A stretch of 64,000 nt of DNA from assembly GCA_903828145.1 (NCBI GenBank), contig CAIKKY010000029.1, forward strand, positions 1-64,000. The letters are read 5' to 3'. The position numbers and the translations under genes are program-made. Source of the DNA: an uncultured Hyphomicrobiales bacterium. Its GTDB lineage: Bacteria; Pseudomonadota; Alphaproteobacteria; Rhizobiales; Devosiaceae. Shown one piece after another: positions 25,583-33,521 of this stretch (positions are counted from its first letter, which is position 1; each line of letters opens with the position of its first letter). Below the pieces are notes generated by a model. It was not told where the DNA came from and searched no databases. It saw only the letters and a list, made by a program, of their open reading frames with translations.

Positions 25583-25610
25583 AAAGCGGGCCAGATTGGC
25601 CCGCTTTTTG
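25583..25610 (+). terminator. Intrinsic terminator of the thu operon
   Basis: AAAGCGGGCCA and TGGCCCGCTTTTTG form a ten-base GC-rich stem with a short GAT loop and a T-run, 58 bases after the thuB stop. Confidence 0.85.
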
Positions 25611-25624
25611 TTTTGGGGCCGACT

Positions 25625-26161
25625 ATGGACTTTATTCCGACGCTGGAGACTGAACGCCTGATTCTTCGCGAACACCGCCTCTCGGATTTCGACGCCTATT
25701 GCGAAATGTGGCGCGATCCCGATGTGGTGCGCTTCATCGGCGGGTCGCCTTTAACCCGGCAAGGGGCCTGGCAGCGTCTGCTCCGGCATGCGGGCGTGTG
25801 GCATTTCATGGGGTTCGGCTTTTTTGCCATTGAAGAGAAATCCACTGGCCATTTTGTGGGCGAGGCGGGCTTTCAGGAAATGCGGCGCGACATTGAACCC
25901 AGCATGGAAGGCACGCTGGAAGCAGGGTGGGGCCTTGTGCCGAGTGCGCAGGGCTGGGGCTATGCCACCGAGGTGATGACGGCTTTGTTCGGCTGGGCGG
26001 ACCAGAAGTTTCCGCAGGTAAGGCGCACCTGCCTGATTGATCCGGACAATCTCGCCTCGATCCGGGTGGCGCAGCGTTTCGGTTTTACCCAATTGGCACG
26101 GGTGAGCTACCAGGGCGAACCGAGCATCATTTTCGAGCGGGCGGCGCCGTCGGGACAATAG
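25625..26161 (+). CDS. GNAT family N-acetyltransferase (RimJ-like)
   Basis: A 178-residue acetyl-CoA-dependent acetyltransferase. It begins PTLETERLILREHRLSDFDAY, the N-terminus of the RimJ/RimL-type subgroup. The acetyl-CoA loop region is EAGWGLVPSAQGWGYATEV (about 103-121), followed by LIDPDNLASIRVAQRFGF, which has the conserved N-x-A-S-xx-V motif. The substrate may be a protein N-terminus, an amino sugar or an antibiotic and cannot be told. ATG 25625 is preferred over the frame start at 25613. It stands alone between the thu terminator and a ThuA-like operon. Confidence 0.85.
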   Translation: MDFIPTLETERLILREHRLSDFDAYCEMWRDPDVVRFIGGSPLTRQGAWQRLLRHAGVWHFMGFGFFAIEEKSTGHFVGEAGFQEMRRDIEPSMEGTLEAGWGLVPSAQGWGYATEVMTALFGWADQKFPQVRRTCLIDPDNLASIRVAQRFGFTQLARVSYQGEPSIIFERAAPSGQ

Positions 26162-26223
26162 GGGCTGGAAATGCCCGGCTGATCCGCTAGTGTCTCGCCC
26201 CGTAACTCAAGGGGAGCGTTAAT

Positions 26224-26877
26224 ATGCGCACGGCACTGATCATCTGGGGCGGCTGGGACGGGCATGACCCCGAGGAATGCGCAGGCATCTACCGGCGCAT
26301 GCTGCATGAGGACGGGTATTCCGTCCGGGTGGAAACGGATCTGGCCGTTCTGGCCGATCCGGCGATTCATGAGCTGAGCCTGATCGTGCCGATCTACACG
26401 ATGAGCAAGATCGACAAAGAGCCGATGCTCAATCTCGTGAAGGCCATTGAAGGCGGCGTCGGCCTTGCCGGGCACCATGGCGGCATGAGCGATGCCTTCC
26501 GTGATGCGGTGGATTATCAGTTCGTGGTGGGCGGCCAGTGGGTGGCGCATCCGGGCAATATCATCGACTACACGGTGGATGTGACGAAGCCCGATGATCC
26601 GATCATGCAGGGCATTCCGAAGTCGTTCCCATATCACTCGGAACAGTATTACATGCATATGGACCCCTCGGTTGAGGTGCTGGCCACCACGACCTTCTCG
26701 GGCGAGCATGCGGCCTGGACCAAGGGCGTGGTGATGCCGGTGGTGTGGAAGCGGATTTACGGCAAGGGCCGCGTTTTCCATTCGACCCTCGGCCATCGTG
26801 CCGCCGAGTTCGAGGTCAAGGAAATGGCCACGATCATGCGGCGCGGCCTGAACTGGGCGGCGCGACCGGAGGTGTGA
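26224..26877 (+). CDS. ThuA-like domain protein
   Basis: A 217-residue single-domain ThuA-fold protein, shorter than and distinct from the thuA gene product 2 kb upstream. Conserved segments are MRTALIIWGGWDGHDPEE, GVGLAGHHGGMSDAFRD, QFVVGGQWVAHPG and MPVVWKRIYGKGRVFHSTLGH. Related proteins appear in 3-keto-sugar metabolism, usually beside a Gfo/Idh oxidoreductase, but none lies here. Its stop overlaps the start of the cytochrome b gene (ATGA), linking it to a redox module. No signal peptide is seen, so it is cytoplasmic. Confidence 0.8.
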   Translation: MRTALIIWGGWDGHDPEECAGIYRRMLHEDGYSVRVETDLAVLADPAIHELSLIVPIYTMSKIDKEPMLNLVKAIEGGVGLAGHHGGMSDAFRDAVDYQFVVGGQWVAHPGNIIDYTVDVTKPDDPIMQGIPKSFPYHSEQYYMHMDPSVEVLATTTFSGEHAAWTKGVVMPVVWKRIYGKGRVFHSTLGHRAAEFEVKEMATIMRRGLNWAARPEV

Positions 26878-27722
26878 TGACCGACAGCGACAAGAGCCCG
26901 GCCCCCGGCGCGGCGCCCGACGCAAAGGGCATTCTGATCCGGCGGCATGGGCTCTTGACGCGGGTTTCGCACTGGGCGTGGGTCATCGCGATTTTCATGC
27001 TGGTGCCGACAGGGCTCCAGATTTTCAACGCCCATCCCACGCTCTATATCGGCCAGCAATCGGGCTTCGCGTTTGATAATGCGGTGCTCGAAATCGGCGC
27101 GCGACAGGGCACGAAAGGCCCGGAGGGCTACACGGTTCTGTTCGGTCAGCGTCTCGATACCACGGGCTTTCTCGGGCTCAGTGGCGGGGCGACGCGGCCG
27201 GACGCTGTGGCCTTTCCCGGCAGCATGACGATCCCTTCGTTTCGCGACCTCGCCACGGGCCGGGTCGTGCATTTCTTTTTTGCCTGGGTGCTTGTGGGGG
27301 CCCTGGCGCTTTGGCTGATCAGCGCGCTTTTCACCCGGCATTGGCGCGCGCTCGTGCCCACGGCGGCCGATGTGCGCAGCCTGCCGCGCGATCTTACGGC
27401 GCATGCGCGCTTCCGGTTCCCGCGCCATCGAACCTATTCGCCGCTGCAGAAGCTCACCTATTTCAGTGTGCTCGGGGTGTTGCTGCCGCTCATCATTCTG
27501 AGCGGGCTGGCGATGAGCCCGGCCATGAACGCGGGCTGGCCCTGGCTCATCGACCTGTTCGGCGGGCGGCAGACGGCGCGGACGATCCATTTTGCGGCCA
27601 TGGTGCTGATGGCTTTGTTCGTGCTGATCCATGTCGTTATGGTGGTGCTCGCCGGGCCGATCAACCTGATGCGCTCGATGATTACGGGGCGCTACCGGAT
27701 CGACAGGGAGGCCGGGCCATGA
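26877..27722 (+). CDS. Cytochrome b/b6-type (formate dehydrogenase gamma-like) membrane subunit
   Basis: A 281-residue di-haem cytochrome b of the Ni-hydrogenase/FdnI type. It has four membrane segments: TRVSHWAWVIAIFMLVPTGLQIF, GRVVHFFFAWVLVGALALWLI, LTYFSVLGVLLPLIILSGLAM and ARTIHFAAMVLMALFVLIHVVMVVLAG. Histidines in the first, second and fourth are the likely haem ligands. It should pass electrons between the periplasmic molybdo-protein encoded next and the quinone pool. The start overlaps the ThuA-like gene by four bases. Confidence 0.85.
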   Translation: MTDSDKSPAPGAAPDAKGILIRRHGLLTRVSHWAWVIAIFMLVPTGLQIFNAHPTLYIGQQSGFAFDNAVLEIGARQGTKGPEGYTVLFGQRLDTTGFLGLSGGATRPDAVAFPGSMTIPSFRDLATGRVVHFFFAWVLVGALALWLISALFTRHWRALVPTAADVRSLPRDLTAHARFRFPRHRTYSPLQKLTYFSVLGVLLPLIILSGLAMSPAMNAGWPWLIDLFGGRQTARTIHFAAMVLMALFVLIHVVMVVLAGPINLMRSMITGRYRIDREAGP

Positions 27723-28501
27723 GCCGGATCGTGCTGTCGCGGCGGCGACTTCTCGGGCTCGGCGCAGCCTCGGGGGCAGGGCTCCTGCTGTCGGGCTGCG
27801 ATACGTTCGACTTTCTGGGCAAGCGCGATCATCCGGTGCGCGATCTGCTCGAGGGCGCCAACCAGCTGACTGAAGCCGCGCAGCGGCTGCTGGTGGGTGA
27901 GGGGGCCCTGGCCCGCGAATTTGCTGAAAGCGAAATCCGGCAGGGCCAGAAGCCGAACGGCTCGGTTGATCCGCGTCTGAGTTCGGCGGACTATGCGGCG
28001 CTCGCGGCGCGTAATTTTGCCGACTACCAGCTCACCATCACCGGGCTTGTGGAGACGGAAAAGCGCTATTCGCTGGCGGAACTCCAGGCCATGCCCGCCC
28101 GCACGCAGATCACCCGGCATGATTGCGTGGAGGGTTGGAGCACCATTGCCAAATGGACGGGCGTGCCGCTGTCCACCCTGTTGTCCGAGGCGCGGCCCAA
28201 GCCGCAGGCCCGCTATGCCGTGTTCAAATGCTATGATCTTCTCGGTCGCGCCCTTTACTATGAAAGCTGCGACCTCAAGGACGCCTATCACCCGCAAACT
28301 ATCGCCGCCTATGGCATGAACGGGGCGGCGCTGCCGATTGCCAATGGCGCGCCCCTGCGCATCCGGCTTGAGCGGGCGCTTGGCTACAAGATGTCGAAAT
28401 ACGTCCACACCATCGAGCTGACGGATAGTTTTGCCGGGCTGGGCCTCGGCAAAGGCGGCTATTGGGAAGACCGCGGGTATGACTGGTATGCAGGGCTTTA
28501 A
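27719..28501 (+). CDS. Tat-exported molybdopterin oxidoreductase, predicted lipoprotein
   Basis: A 260-residue single-domain protein of the sulfite oxidase/MsrP (YedY) fold. The N-terminus has a twin-arginine signal (LSRRRLLGLG) followed by a lipobox, LLSGC (C27), so it is a lipid-anchored periplasmic protein. The probable molybdenum-ligand cysteine is C136 in TRHDCVEGWS. It lacks the dimerisation domain of sulfite oxidases. The paired cytochrome b is its likely electron partner. The four-base overlap with that gene supports one operon. The substrate is unknown. Confidence 0.85.
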   Translation: MSRIVLSRRRLLGLGAASGAGLLLSGCDTFDFLGKRDHPVRDLLEGANQLTEAAQRLLVGEGALAREFAESEIRQGQKPNGSVDPRLSSADYAALAARNFADYQLTITGLVETEKRYSLAELQAMPARTQITRHDCVEGWSTIAKWTGVPLSTLLSEARPKPQARYAVFKCYDLLGRALYYESCDLKDAYHPQTIAAYGMNGAALPIANGAPLRIRLERALGYKMSKYVHTIELTDSFAGLGLGKGGYWEDRGYDWYAGL

Positions 28502-28747
28502 CCCATTAGCTCTTGCCAAAGCCCGGTGAAGAGCCCATATGAGCGCCAGTTGCCGAAACGGTGGTAACTGGCTTCCTCCTTATCGGCCAAAGCGGTGAGC
28601 GGTGAAGCACCTGATCCTTTGAAGGACCAGGCAAACCCGATGCCGCGACATTTCCCTGTCGCTTTTGACTTTGACCTCCCGCCCCCAGGGGCCGGATTGG
28701 CGCGCCATTTGGCTGGTTCTAGCGCCCAAACACAGAGACTTTTTGTT

Positions 28748-30169
28748 TTGATCACTTCCTTTACCGAGCTTGGCCTTGCGCCCGAACTGATCGCGGCGCT
28801 CGATGCGGCGGGCTTTACGGTGCCCACCCCGATCCAGGCCAAAGCTATTCCGCCGCAGCTTGAAAAGCGCGACATCATGGGCATCGCCCAGACCGGATCG
28901 GGCAAGACCGCCGCGTTCGGCCTGCCGATCCTTGCGGGTATCCTTGAACTCAAGGGCCGCCCCAACCCCCTCACCACCCGGGCGCTGATCCTTGCGCCGA
29001 CCCGCGAACTTGCGGTGCAGATTGACGAAGTGCTGCACAAGCTTTCGGGCAAGAAGCTCTCGACCGTTCTCGTGCTCGGCGGCATGTCGCGCGCCGGCCA
29101 GGTCCAGAAGATCGCCCGCGGCGTTGACGTGGTGATTGCCACGCCGGGCCGCCTCAAGGATCTCATCGACGATGGCAAGCTGCGCCTCAACGAGACGCGC
29201 TGGCTGGTGCTCGACGAAGCCGACCGGATGCTCGACATGGGCTTTATCGGAGCGGTGAAAGCGATTGCCGCCGGTATCGGTCCGCGTCGCCAGACGGCCA
29301 TGTTCTCGGCCACCATGGCGCCCGAAATCGCGGCGCTCGCTGCCGGTCTCCTGCGCGATCCGGTGCGGATTGAAGCCGATCCGCCGGCCCAGACGGCTGG
29401 CAAGGTGGAGCAGCAGGTTATCCTGTCGGGCACCAAGGAAAAGCGCGGCGTGCTGAACGGGCTGTTGAAAGACCCGGACCTCAAGCGCGTCATCATTTTC
29501 TCGCGCACCAAGCATGGTGCCGATCGCGTGGCGAAGAACCTCGAGATCGACGGGCATGAGGCAGCCGCCATCCACGGCAACAAGAGCCAGAACGCCCGTC
29601 AGGCGGCGCTCAAGGGCTTCAGCTCGGGTCAGGTGCGCATTCTGGTGGCCACCGATATCGCCGCGCGCGGTATCGACGTGCCGGACATCACGCATGTGAT
29701 CAATTATGAACTGCCCGACGATGCCGAAAACTATGTGCACCGCATTGGTCGCACGGCGCGGAACGGTGCCTCGGGTATTGCCATCACGCTCGTGAGCGGT
29801 GAAGAGCGCTCCAAGCTGCGCGATGTCGAGCGGTTGATCCGCCGCACCTTGCCGGTGACGGGCGAGTTGAAGGGTGCTGGCGGCCAGCCGATCTCGGCCG
29901 AAGATGCCGTGTCGCGTGCCCCGGTGCCCCGCCATGAGCGCCGGATTGACCGGCCCAAGCATTTTTCGGGGGCTGCTAAAGCCCGCCCGGCGGACGCCCG
30001 CAAGCCCGGTGGTGCTGACGCGCGTGCGCCCGATCCCCGGAAGCCGGCAACGGGCGACGCTCGCCCCGCAGCAGCCAAGCCCGGCAAGCCGCGCTGGGAC
30101 AAGAAGCAGAAAGAGGCCGGTCGCGTGCGCCGTGCCGATACGGATAAGGCCGTCCGCTTCGGCGGTTGA
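28748..30169 (+). CDS. DEAD-box ATP-dependent RNA helicase, RhlE-type
   Basis: A protein of about 473 residues with all helicase motifs: the Q motif region FTELGLAPELIAAL and TPTPIQAKAIP, then motif I AQTGSGKT, Ia PTRELAVQ, II VLDEADRMLD, III SATM, and later IFSRTKHGADRV, VLVATDIAARGID and HRIGRTARNG. The C-terminal 90 residues are basic and low complexity (AARPADARKPGGADAR-like), as in RhlE proteins. The start is uncertain: TTG 28748 gives the usual N-terminus, and an upstream ATG at 28595 would add 51 non-family residues. RhlE-type helicases act in ribosome assembly and RNA decay, often in cold. Confidence 0.88.
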   Translation: MITSFTELGLAPELIAALDAAGFTVPTPIQAKAIPPQLEKRDIMGIAQTGSGKTAAFGLPILAGILELKGRPNPLTTRALILAPTRELAVQIDEVLHKLSGKKLSTVLVLGGMSRAGQVQKIARGVDVVIATPGRLKDLIDDGKLRLNETRWLVLDEADRMLDMGFIGAVKAIAAGIGPRRQTAMFSATMAPEIAALAAGLLRDPVRIEADPPAQTAGKVEQQVILSGTKEKRGVLNGLLKDPDLKRVIIFSRTKHGADRVAKNLEIDGHEAAAIHGNKSQNARQAALKGFSSGQVRILVATDIAARGIDVPDITHVINYELPDDAENYVHRIGRTARNGASGIAITLVSGEERSKLRDVERLIRRTLPVTGELKGAGGQPISAEDAVSRAPVPRHERRIDRPKHFSGAAKARPADARKPGGADARAPDPRKPATGDARPAAAKPGKPRWDKKQKEAGRVRRADTDKAVRFGG

Positions 30170-30199
30170 CGGGTTCCCTTGACCCTCTGATTTAAACAA

Positions 30200-30230
30200 A
30201 GCGCCCGGCGGGAACTTCCCACCGGGCGCT
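30200..30230. terminator. GC-rich hairpin after the helicase gene
   Basis: GCGCCCGG and CCGGGCGC, with an inner GGGAA/TTCCC pair and one mismatch, form a strong stem-loop 32 bases after the helicase stop. There is no T-run on the plus strand; the minus strand shows GCTTTGTTT. Confidence 0.55.
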
Positions 30231-30294
30231 GATGTTTAGTCACCATGCTGTGATGGCGCGTTCGCGCGCCCCAGAGGGCGCGGAGGCCCATTTC

Positions 30295-30381
30295 ATGTTG
30301 AGATTTTCGCTGATCGCGCTTTACGCGGCGAGCCTGCTTGCGTTGGCGCTGGCCGCATCGGCCCTGCCGGTGTTTGTCTAG
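30295..30381 (+). CDS. Possible 28-residue hydrophobic small protein
   Basis: From ATG 30295 a 28-codon frame encodes a single hydrophobic helix, MLRFSLIALYAASLLALALA followed by ASALPVFV. GGAGG lies about ten bases upstream in a GC-rich region. Its stop overlaps the 3' end of the converging deaminase gene by four bases. It may be a small membrane protein or chance; no family is recognised. Confidence 0.35.
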   Translation: MLRFSLIALYAASLLALALAASALPVFV

Positions 30382-31001
30382 CTGAGCGGGATGCCTTTTT
30401 TGCCCTTATCGGCCTGATAGACCGAGGACAGATCGCCATAGGCCGCTGAAATATCATCGACCCGCGCCACGAGGCGCTCTTTGCTGGAGCGATCGAGCCC
30501 GGCAATCATCGCCAGCAGATCGTGGCTTTCAAAGAAGGCGTTGCTGCGGTTGTAGAGCGGGCGGGTATCCGGCACAGCGCTGCGGTCGGGATCGGGCACC
30601 GCATAGACTTCCTTGAGGATGCGGATGTCGTGCGGGATGTTGAACGCGTCACGCGTCGCTTCATAGCCAAAGAGATAGTAGAAATTATCGAAGCCTGACC
30701 AGGTGATGCCCGACAGGCAGAGCGAGCAGGGCTCGTGCGTGGCCAGAAACAGGCAGTCTTTCGGGTCCGGCCGCTCGGAGGCCGGCAGCTCATAAAAGCG
30801 TTTGATGGCGTGCATTTCGCCATGCCACAGCGGATTATCGGTCTCGTTATTGGTCTCGGCGATCACCACCGAGAGGTCCGCCTTCCTGAGGATCGCCGCG
30901 CCGAAAATCTTGTTGCCGCCGGCGACGCCCTTGCGGGTTTTGGGCACGATTTCCGTTTCAATGACATCGAGCAGGCGCGAGATGAAGTCGGGGGTCTGCA
31001 T
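30378..31001 (-). CDS. Cytidine/nucleoside deaminase family protein
   Basis: A 207-residue zinc deaminase. The metal and catalytic motif is H60-G-E62 (PLWHGEMHAIKRF), and PCSLC supplies C92 and C95. The family covers cytosine, guanine, tRNA-adenosine and other deaminases. The C-terminal half after 100 is longer than in typical CDA proteins and contains an LLAMIAGLDRSSKERLV helix. It ends the ureide run allantoicase, allA, deaminase, spaced six bases after allA, so a purine or ureide-derived substrate is likely, but none can be named. Confidence 0.78.
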   Translation of the reverse strand: MQTPDFISRLLDVIETEIVPKTRKGVAGGNKIFGAAILRKADLSVVIAETNNETDNPLWHGEMHAIKRFYELPASERPDPKDCLFLATHEPCSLCLSGITWSGFDNFYYLFGYEATRDAFNIPHDIRILKEVYAVPDPDRSAVPDTRPLYNRSNAFFESHDLLAMIAGLDRSSKERLVARVDDISAAYGDLSSVYQADKGKKGIPLS

Positions 31002-31006
31002 GGGCC

Positions 31007-31504
31007 TCAGCTTTCAACGACGAGCCAGGGCTCGCTCAGCGTGTATTCTTCGAGATTATTGCCGTCGCCGCCCCGGTCAACGACAAGAAAGTCCGAAACC
31101 GCGTGCAGCGGCGTCAAAACTGCGTGCCAGGTGTTGCGCCTGATGTTCACGCCCTGATCGGGACCACACAAAAAGGCGTGCGGCGTGCCAGGTTTGCCGC
31201 CGGCATCGGGGGCCGCGATGGACAGCCACGGGCGGCCAGAGAGCGGGTAGAACGCCTGGCTTCCCAACGGATGGCGTTCCAGCAGATCGAGCGTCAGCGG
31301 CAGGGCATAGGGCTTGCCCCGGAACAGCGACACGAGCGTGCGCCCGTTGTCGCCGCCGATTTCAACCGTGGCGAGATCGTGAAAGCGCTCGGTCATGCCC
31401 TTGTTGATGGCATAGTGATGCGCGCCCGCCGTTTCGATAACCTCACCAAAGGAGGCAAAACCCTCTTTGGTCAGCGGCCGGATGATGATGCGGCGCTCGG
31501 CCAT
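31007..31504 (-). CDS. allA: Ureidoglycolate lyase
   Basis: A 165-residue enzyme that splits (S)-ureidoglycolate into glyoxylate and urea (EC 4.3.2.3), the last step of this ureide pathway. The family features are RPLTKEGFASFGEVIE at the N-terminus, then the cupin-type PLTLDLLERHPLGSQAF, FYPLSGRPWLSIAAP and NIRRNTWHAVLTPL segments. The start at 31504 overlaps the stop of the allantoicase gene by one base, so both are co-transcribed. The glyoxylate can be used by the malate synthase G encoded at 48128. Confidence 0.92.
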   Translation of the reverse strand: MAERRIIIRPLTKEGFASFGEVIETAGAHHYAINKGMTERFHDLATVEIGGDNGRTLVSLFRGKPYALPLTLDLLERHPLGSQAFYPLSGRPWLSIAAPDAGGKPGTPHAFLCGPDQGVNIRRNTWHAVLTPLHAVSDFLVVDRGGDGNNLEEYTLSEPWLVVES

Positions 31505-32529
31505 CAGGCGAGCTTGCCCCAGAGCCGGACGCGCGAAATGCCGCCATCGGGGAAGATATTGAGCCGGATATGGGTGACCGGGCCCACCGGCTTCAGCGTA
31601 TCGAAGGCGTGGATGTGGTCGGCCTGCAGCTTCTGTTGTGGCAGTAGCTCGGGCCAGAACATGGCCTGGGTGATGATCGCCTGGGTGAGGTCATCGAGCC
31701 CCGATCCGGCGTCGCCCGCGAGGATTGAAGCGGAATCGGGGAAATTGCCCTTGTAGTGCGCGGTATCGAGTTCAACCTTCTCGATGATGCCGCGTGCGCC
31801 CAGCGCAATGATGATCCAGTCATTGCCCGGCACCCGGCGGCGGCGGGTTTCCCAGCCATCGCCCATATCGAGCCCGCGACCGGGCGAGAGCAGGCGGTGG
31901 AACGCGCCATAATGCGCATCGGAATAGGCGACGACGCGGCCGCCATTGAGGCCGGACGCGAGGTCGATGGTCTTGCCGGCAAGGCCGCTGATATCGAGTT
32001 GCGGTTCGCCATAGACGCGCAGACGCGCCACGCCGCCATCGGGGTAGATGTGGAGCCGGACATGGGTGAAGACATCGCCCGCCGTGCTGGCAAAGAAATG
32101 ATGGGCCGATGCAGACAGCGGGCTCAGCGGCAGGATTTCGGTCCAGACCGTCGCATCGGTGGGGTCGCCGGATTTTACCACGGCGCCTTCGATGCGGGCG
32201 GCGGGCGGGAAATTGCCAGTGAAATGCGAGGTGTCGACGTCGAAGCCGCGGATGACGCCCGGGGTTGCGAGGCGCACGATGGCAAAATCATGCCCGGCAA
32301 CGCGCTTGCGGCGGCTTTCCCAGCCATCCATCCACTTGCCGTTATCGTCGTAGAGCGTGGGGTAGAACTCGGCCGGCTTGTCGGCCAGCATGCGGTTAAC
32401 CTCGGCGAAGAAATCATCAGTCGCGAAAATCGCCTTGGCGCCCAACCCGGCTGACGCGAGGTTGATGCCCGAGCGGGCAAAGGCAGGCAGGTCGGTCGGC
32501 GGGGGCAGGATGACAGCAGCTTCGCTCAT
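31504..32529 (-). CDS. alc: Allantoicase
   Basis: A 341-residue enzyme that hydrolyses allantoate to ureidoglycolate and urea (EC 3.5.3.4). It contains two copies of the allantoicase repeat. The first carries DDFFAEVNRMLADKPAEF, DGWESRRKRVAGHDFAIVRLATPGVIRGFDVDT; the second carries GDGWETRRRRVPGNDWIIIALGARGIIEKVELDT. The matching W-E-x-R-R and G-x-D/N motifs show the duplication. It starts the operon alc, allA, deaminase. The allantoate comes from the PuuE domain encoded at 34177-35595. Confidence 0.93.
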   Translation of the reverse strand: MSEAAVILPPPTDLPAFARSGINLASAGLGAKAIFATDDFFAEVNRMLADKPAEFYPTLYDDNGKWMDGWESRRKRVAGHDFAIVRLATPGVIRGFDVDTSHFTGNFPPAARIEGAVVKSGDPTDATVWTEILPLSPLSASAHHFFASTAGDVFTHVRLHIYPDGGVARLRVYGEPQLDISGLAGKTIDLASGLNGGRVVAYSDAHYGAFHRLLSPGRGLDMGDGWETRRRRVPGNDWIIIALGARGIIEKVELDTAHYKGNFPDSASILAGDAGSGLDDLTQAIITQAMFWPELLPQQKLQADHIHAFDTLKPVGPVTHIRLNIFPDGGISRVRLWGKLA

Positions 32530-32616
32530 TGGGTCCCAGGCTCGCTTGAAAATGACGCTCTGAAATAGCGTATTGCCCGATAGGTGAATAGGGGTGATGC
32601 CGATCGTGGCGGATGC

Positions 32617-32646
32617 AAAAAGGGCCGCCCCTGGGGGCGGCCCTTT
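32617..32646. terminator. Bidirectional intrinsic terminator
   Basis: AAAAGGGCCGCCCC and GGGGCGGCCCTTTT form a perfect stem with a short loop and T-runs on both strands. It lies upstream of allantoicase and downstream of a 23-codon minus-strand frame, so it isolates the ureide operon from transcription through that frame. Confidence 0.85.
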
Positions 32647-32693
32647 TCCGGATGGCTAAGGCCGAAGAGTCCTGCACAAGGCGCGGACGGTTC

Positions 32694-32765
32694 TCAGACC
32701 AGAGGCTGCTCCAGCCTGATGGAGCGTCCAAGACCCTTCGTCCTCAGCATGTTCCGATGAGACAT
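32694..32765 (-). CDS. Possible 23-residue small protein with an ideal ribosome site
   Basis: On the minus strand ATG 32765 opens a 23-codon frame, MSHRNMLRTKGLGRSIRLEQ ending PLV, stopping with TGA at 32694. Upstream is AAGGAGGTGATCC, which is fully complementary to the 16S rRNA 3' end, at seven bases spacing. The product is basic, with five Arg or Lys among 23 residues. A strong terminator follows 48 bases after the stop. It could be a genuine small protein or a leader peptide. I recognise no family. Confidence 0.5.
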   Translation of the reverse strand: MSHRNMLRTKGLGRSIRLEQPLV

Positions 32766-32839
32766 TGGATCACCTCCTTCTGTTTGTTGTTAATGGTTCA
32801 GCCTGCTCCCGTTCTCTGGCGCTGTAAAGACCCGAAATA

Positions 32840-33298
32840 TCAGGGGCCGGCATAGGCGGCTTCGAGCGCCGCCACATCGATTTTCCGCATTTTCAACATG
32901 GCCTGCATGGCGCGTCCGGCTGCCACACGATCCGGCCCGCCGATGAGATTCGGCAGAGCCTGGGGTACGATCTGCCACGACAGGCCGAAGCGGTCCTTCA
33001 GCCAGCCGCACCTTGATTCGGTCCCACCATTGGTGGTGAATTTTTCCCAGAAATAGTCGACTTCAGCCTGATCGGCGCAGGACACAAAGAATGACACCGC
33101 CTCGGTGAAGGGAAAGAGCGGGCCGCCGTTCAGCGCCATGAATTCCTGGTCGCGCAACCGGAAGGTGGCGGTGAACACCTTGCCATCGGGCATGCGCTGC
33201 ATATTGCGAATTTCGGCGTCCTTGAACACATCGCAATAGAATTCAACGGCTTCGGCGATGCTGTCATCGAACCACAGGCACGGCAGGATCCTGGGCAT
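32840..33298 (-). CDS. VOC (PhnB/glyoxalase-like) family protein
   Basis: A 152-residue single-domain vicinal-oxygen-chelate protein of the PhnB/3-demethylubiquinone-methyltransferase-like subgroup. The pattern is clear: PRILPCLWFDDSIAEAVEFYCDVF, TFRLRDQEFMALNGGPLFPF, FFVSCADQAEVDYFWEKFT, then the CGWLKDRFGLSWQIVPQ segment. Members often bind a metal but activity is mostly unknown. The start at 33298 follows AAGGAGACCACC. No functional link to its neighbours is evident. Confidence 0.85.
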   Translation of the reverse strand: MPRILPCLWFDDSIAEAVEFYCDVFKDAEIRNMQRMPDGKVFTATFRLRDQEFMALNGGPLFPFTEAVSFFVSCADQAEVDYFWEKFTTNGGTESRCGWLKDRFGLSWQIVPQALPNLIGGPDRVAAGRAMQAMLKMRKIDVAALEAAYAGP

Positions 33299-33521
33299 GG
33301 TGGTCTCCTTTTCAGCCGGACTCTGCGCCTCGACTGGACGGGCTGACGATAGCAATAAATACGTATATAGTCGCGTTCAACCCGGCATTTTGCGTGTAAC
33401 GCCCAGAAACAAAAATGTACTTGAAGCGTTGTGGGATCGACCATATTTTGAGCAAATCACCTACCCCGTCGGACTTGGTCGGAAACGGCCCCCGGCGGGG
33501 TTTTGGTTTTGCGGGTGCCAG

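Noticed and set aside
28595-28747. N-terminal extension of the helicase from ATG 28595
   Set aside because: 51 residues rich in Pro and Ala with no family similarity; TTG 28748 gives the normal helicase N-terminus.
28580-30199. 539-codon minus-strand frame opposite the helicase gene
   Set aside because: The helicase motifs are unmistakable on the plus strand; the other frame is a shadow.
30210-30238. GGAAC-N17-TGTT as an EcfG promoter for the 28-residue frame
   Set aside because: It lies inside the helicase hairpin and the -10 is off consensus; likely chance.
32763-32785. Plus-strand sequence like the 16S rRNA 3' end (GGATCACCTCCTT)
   Set aside because: There is no rRNA sequence upstream; the match is explained by a minus-strand ribosome binding site.
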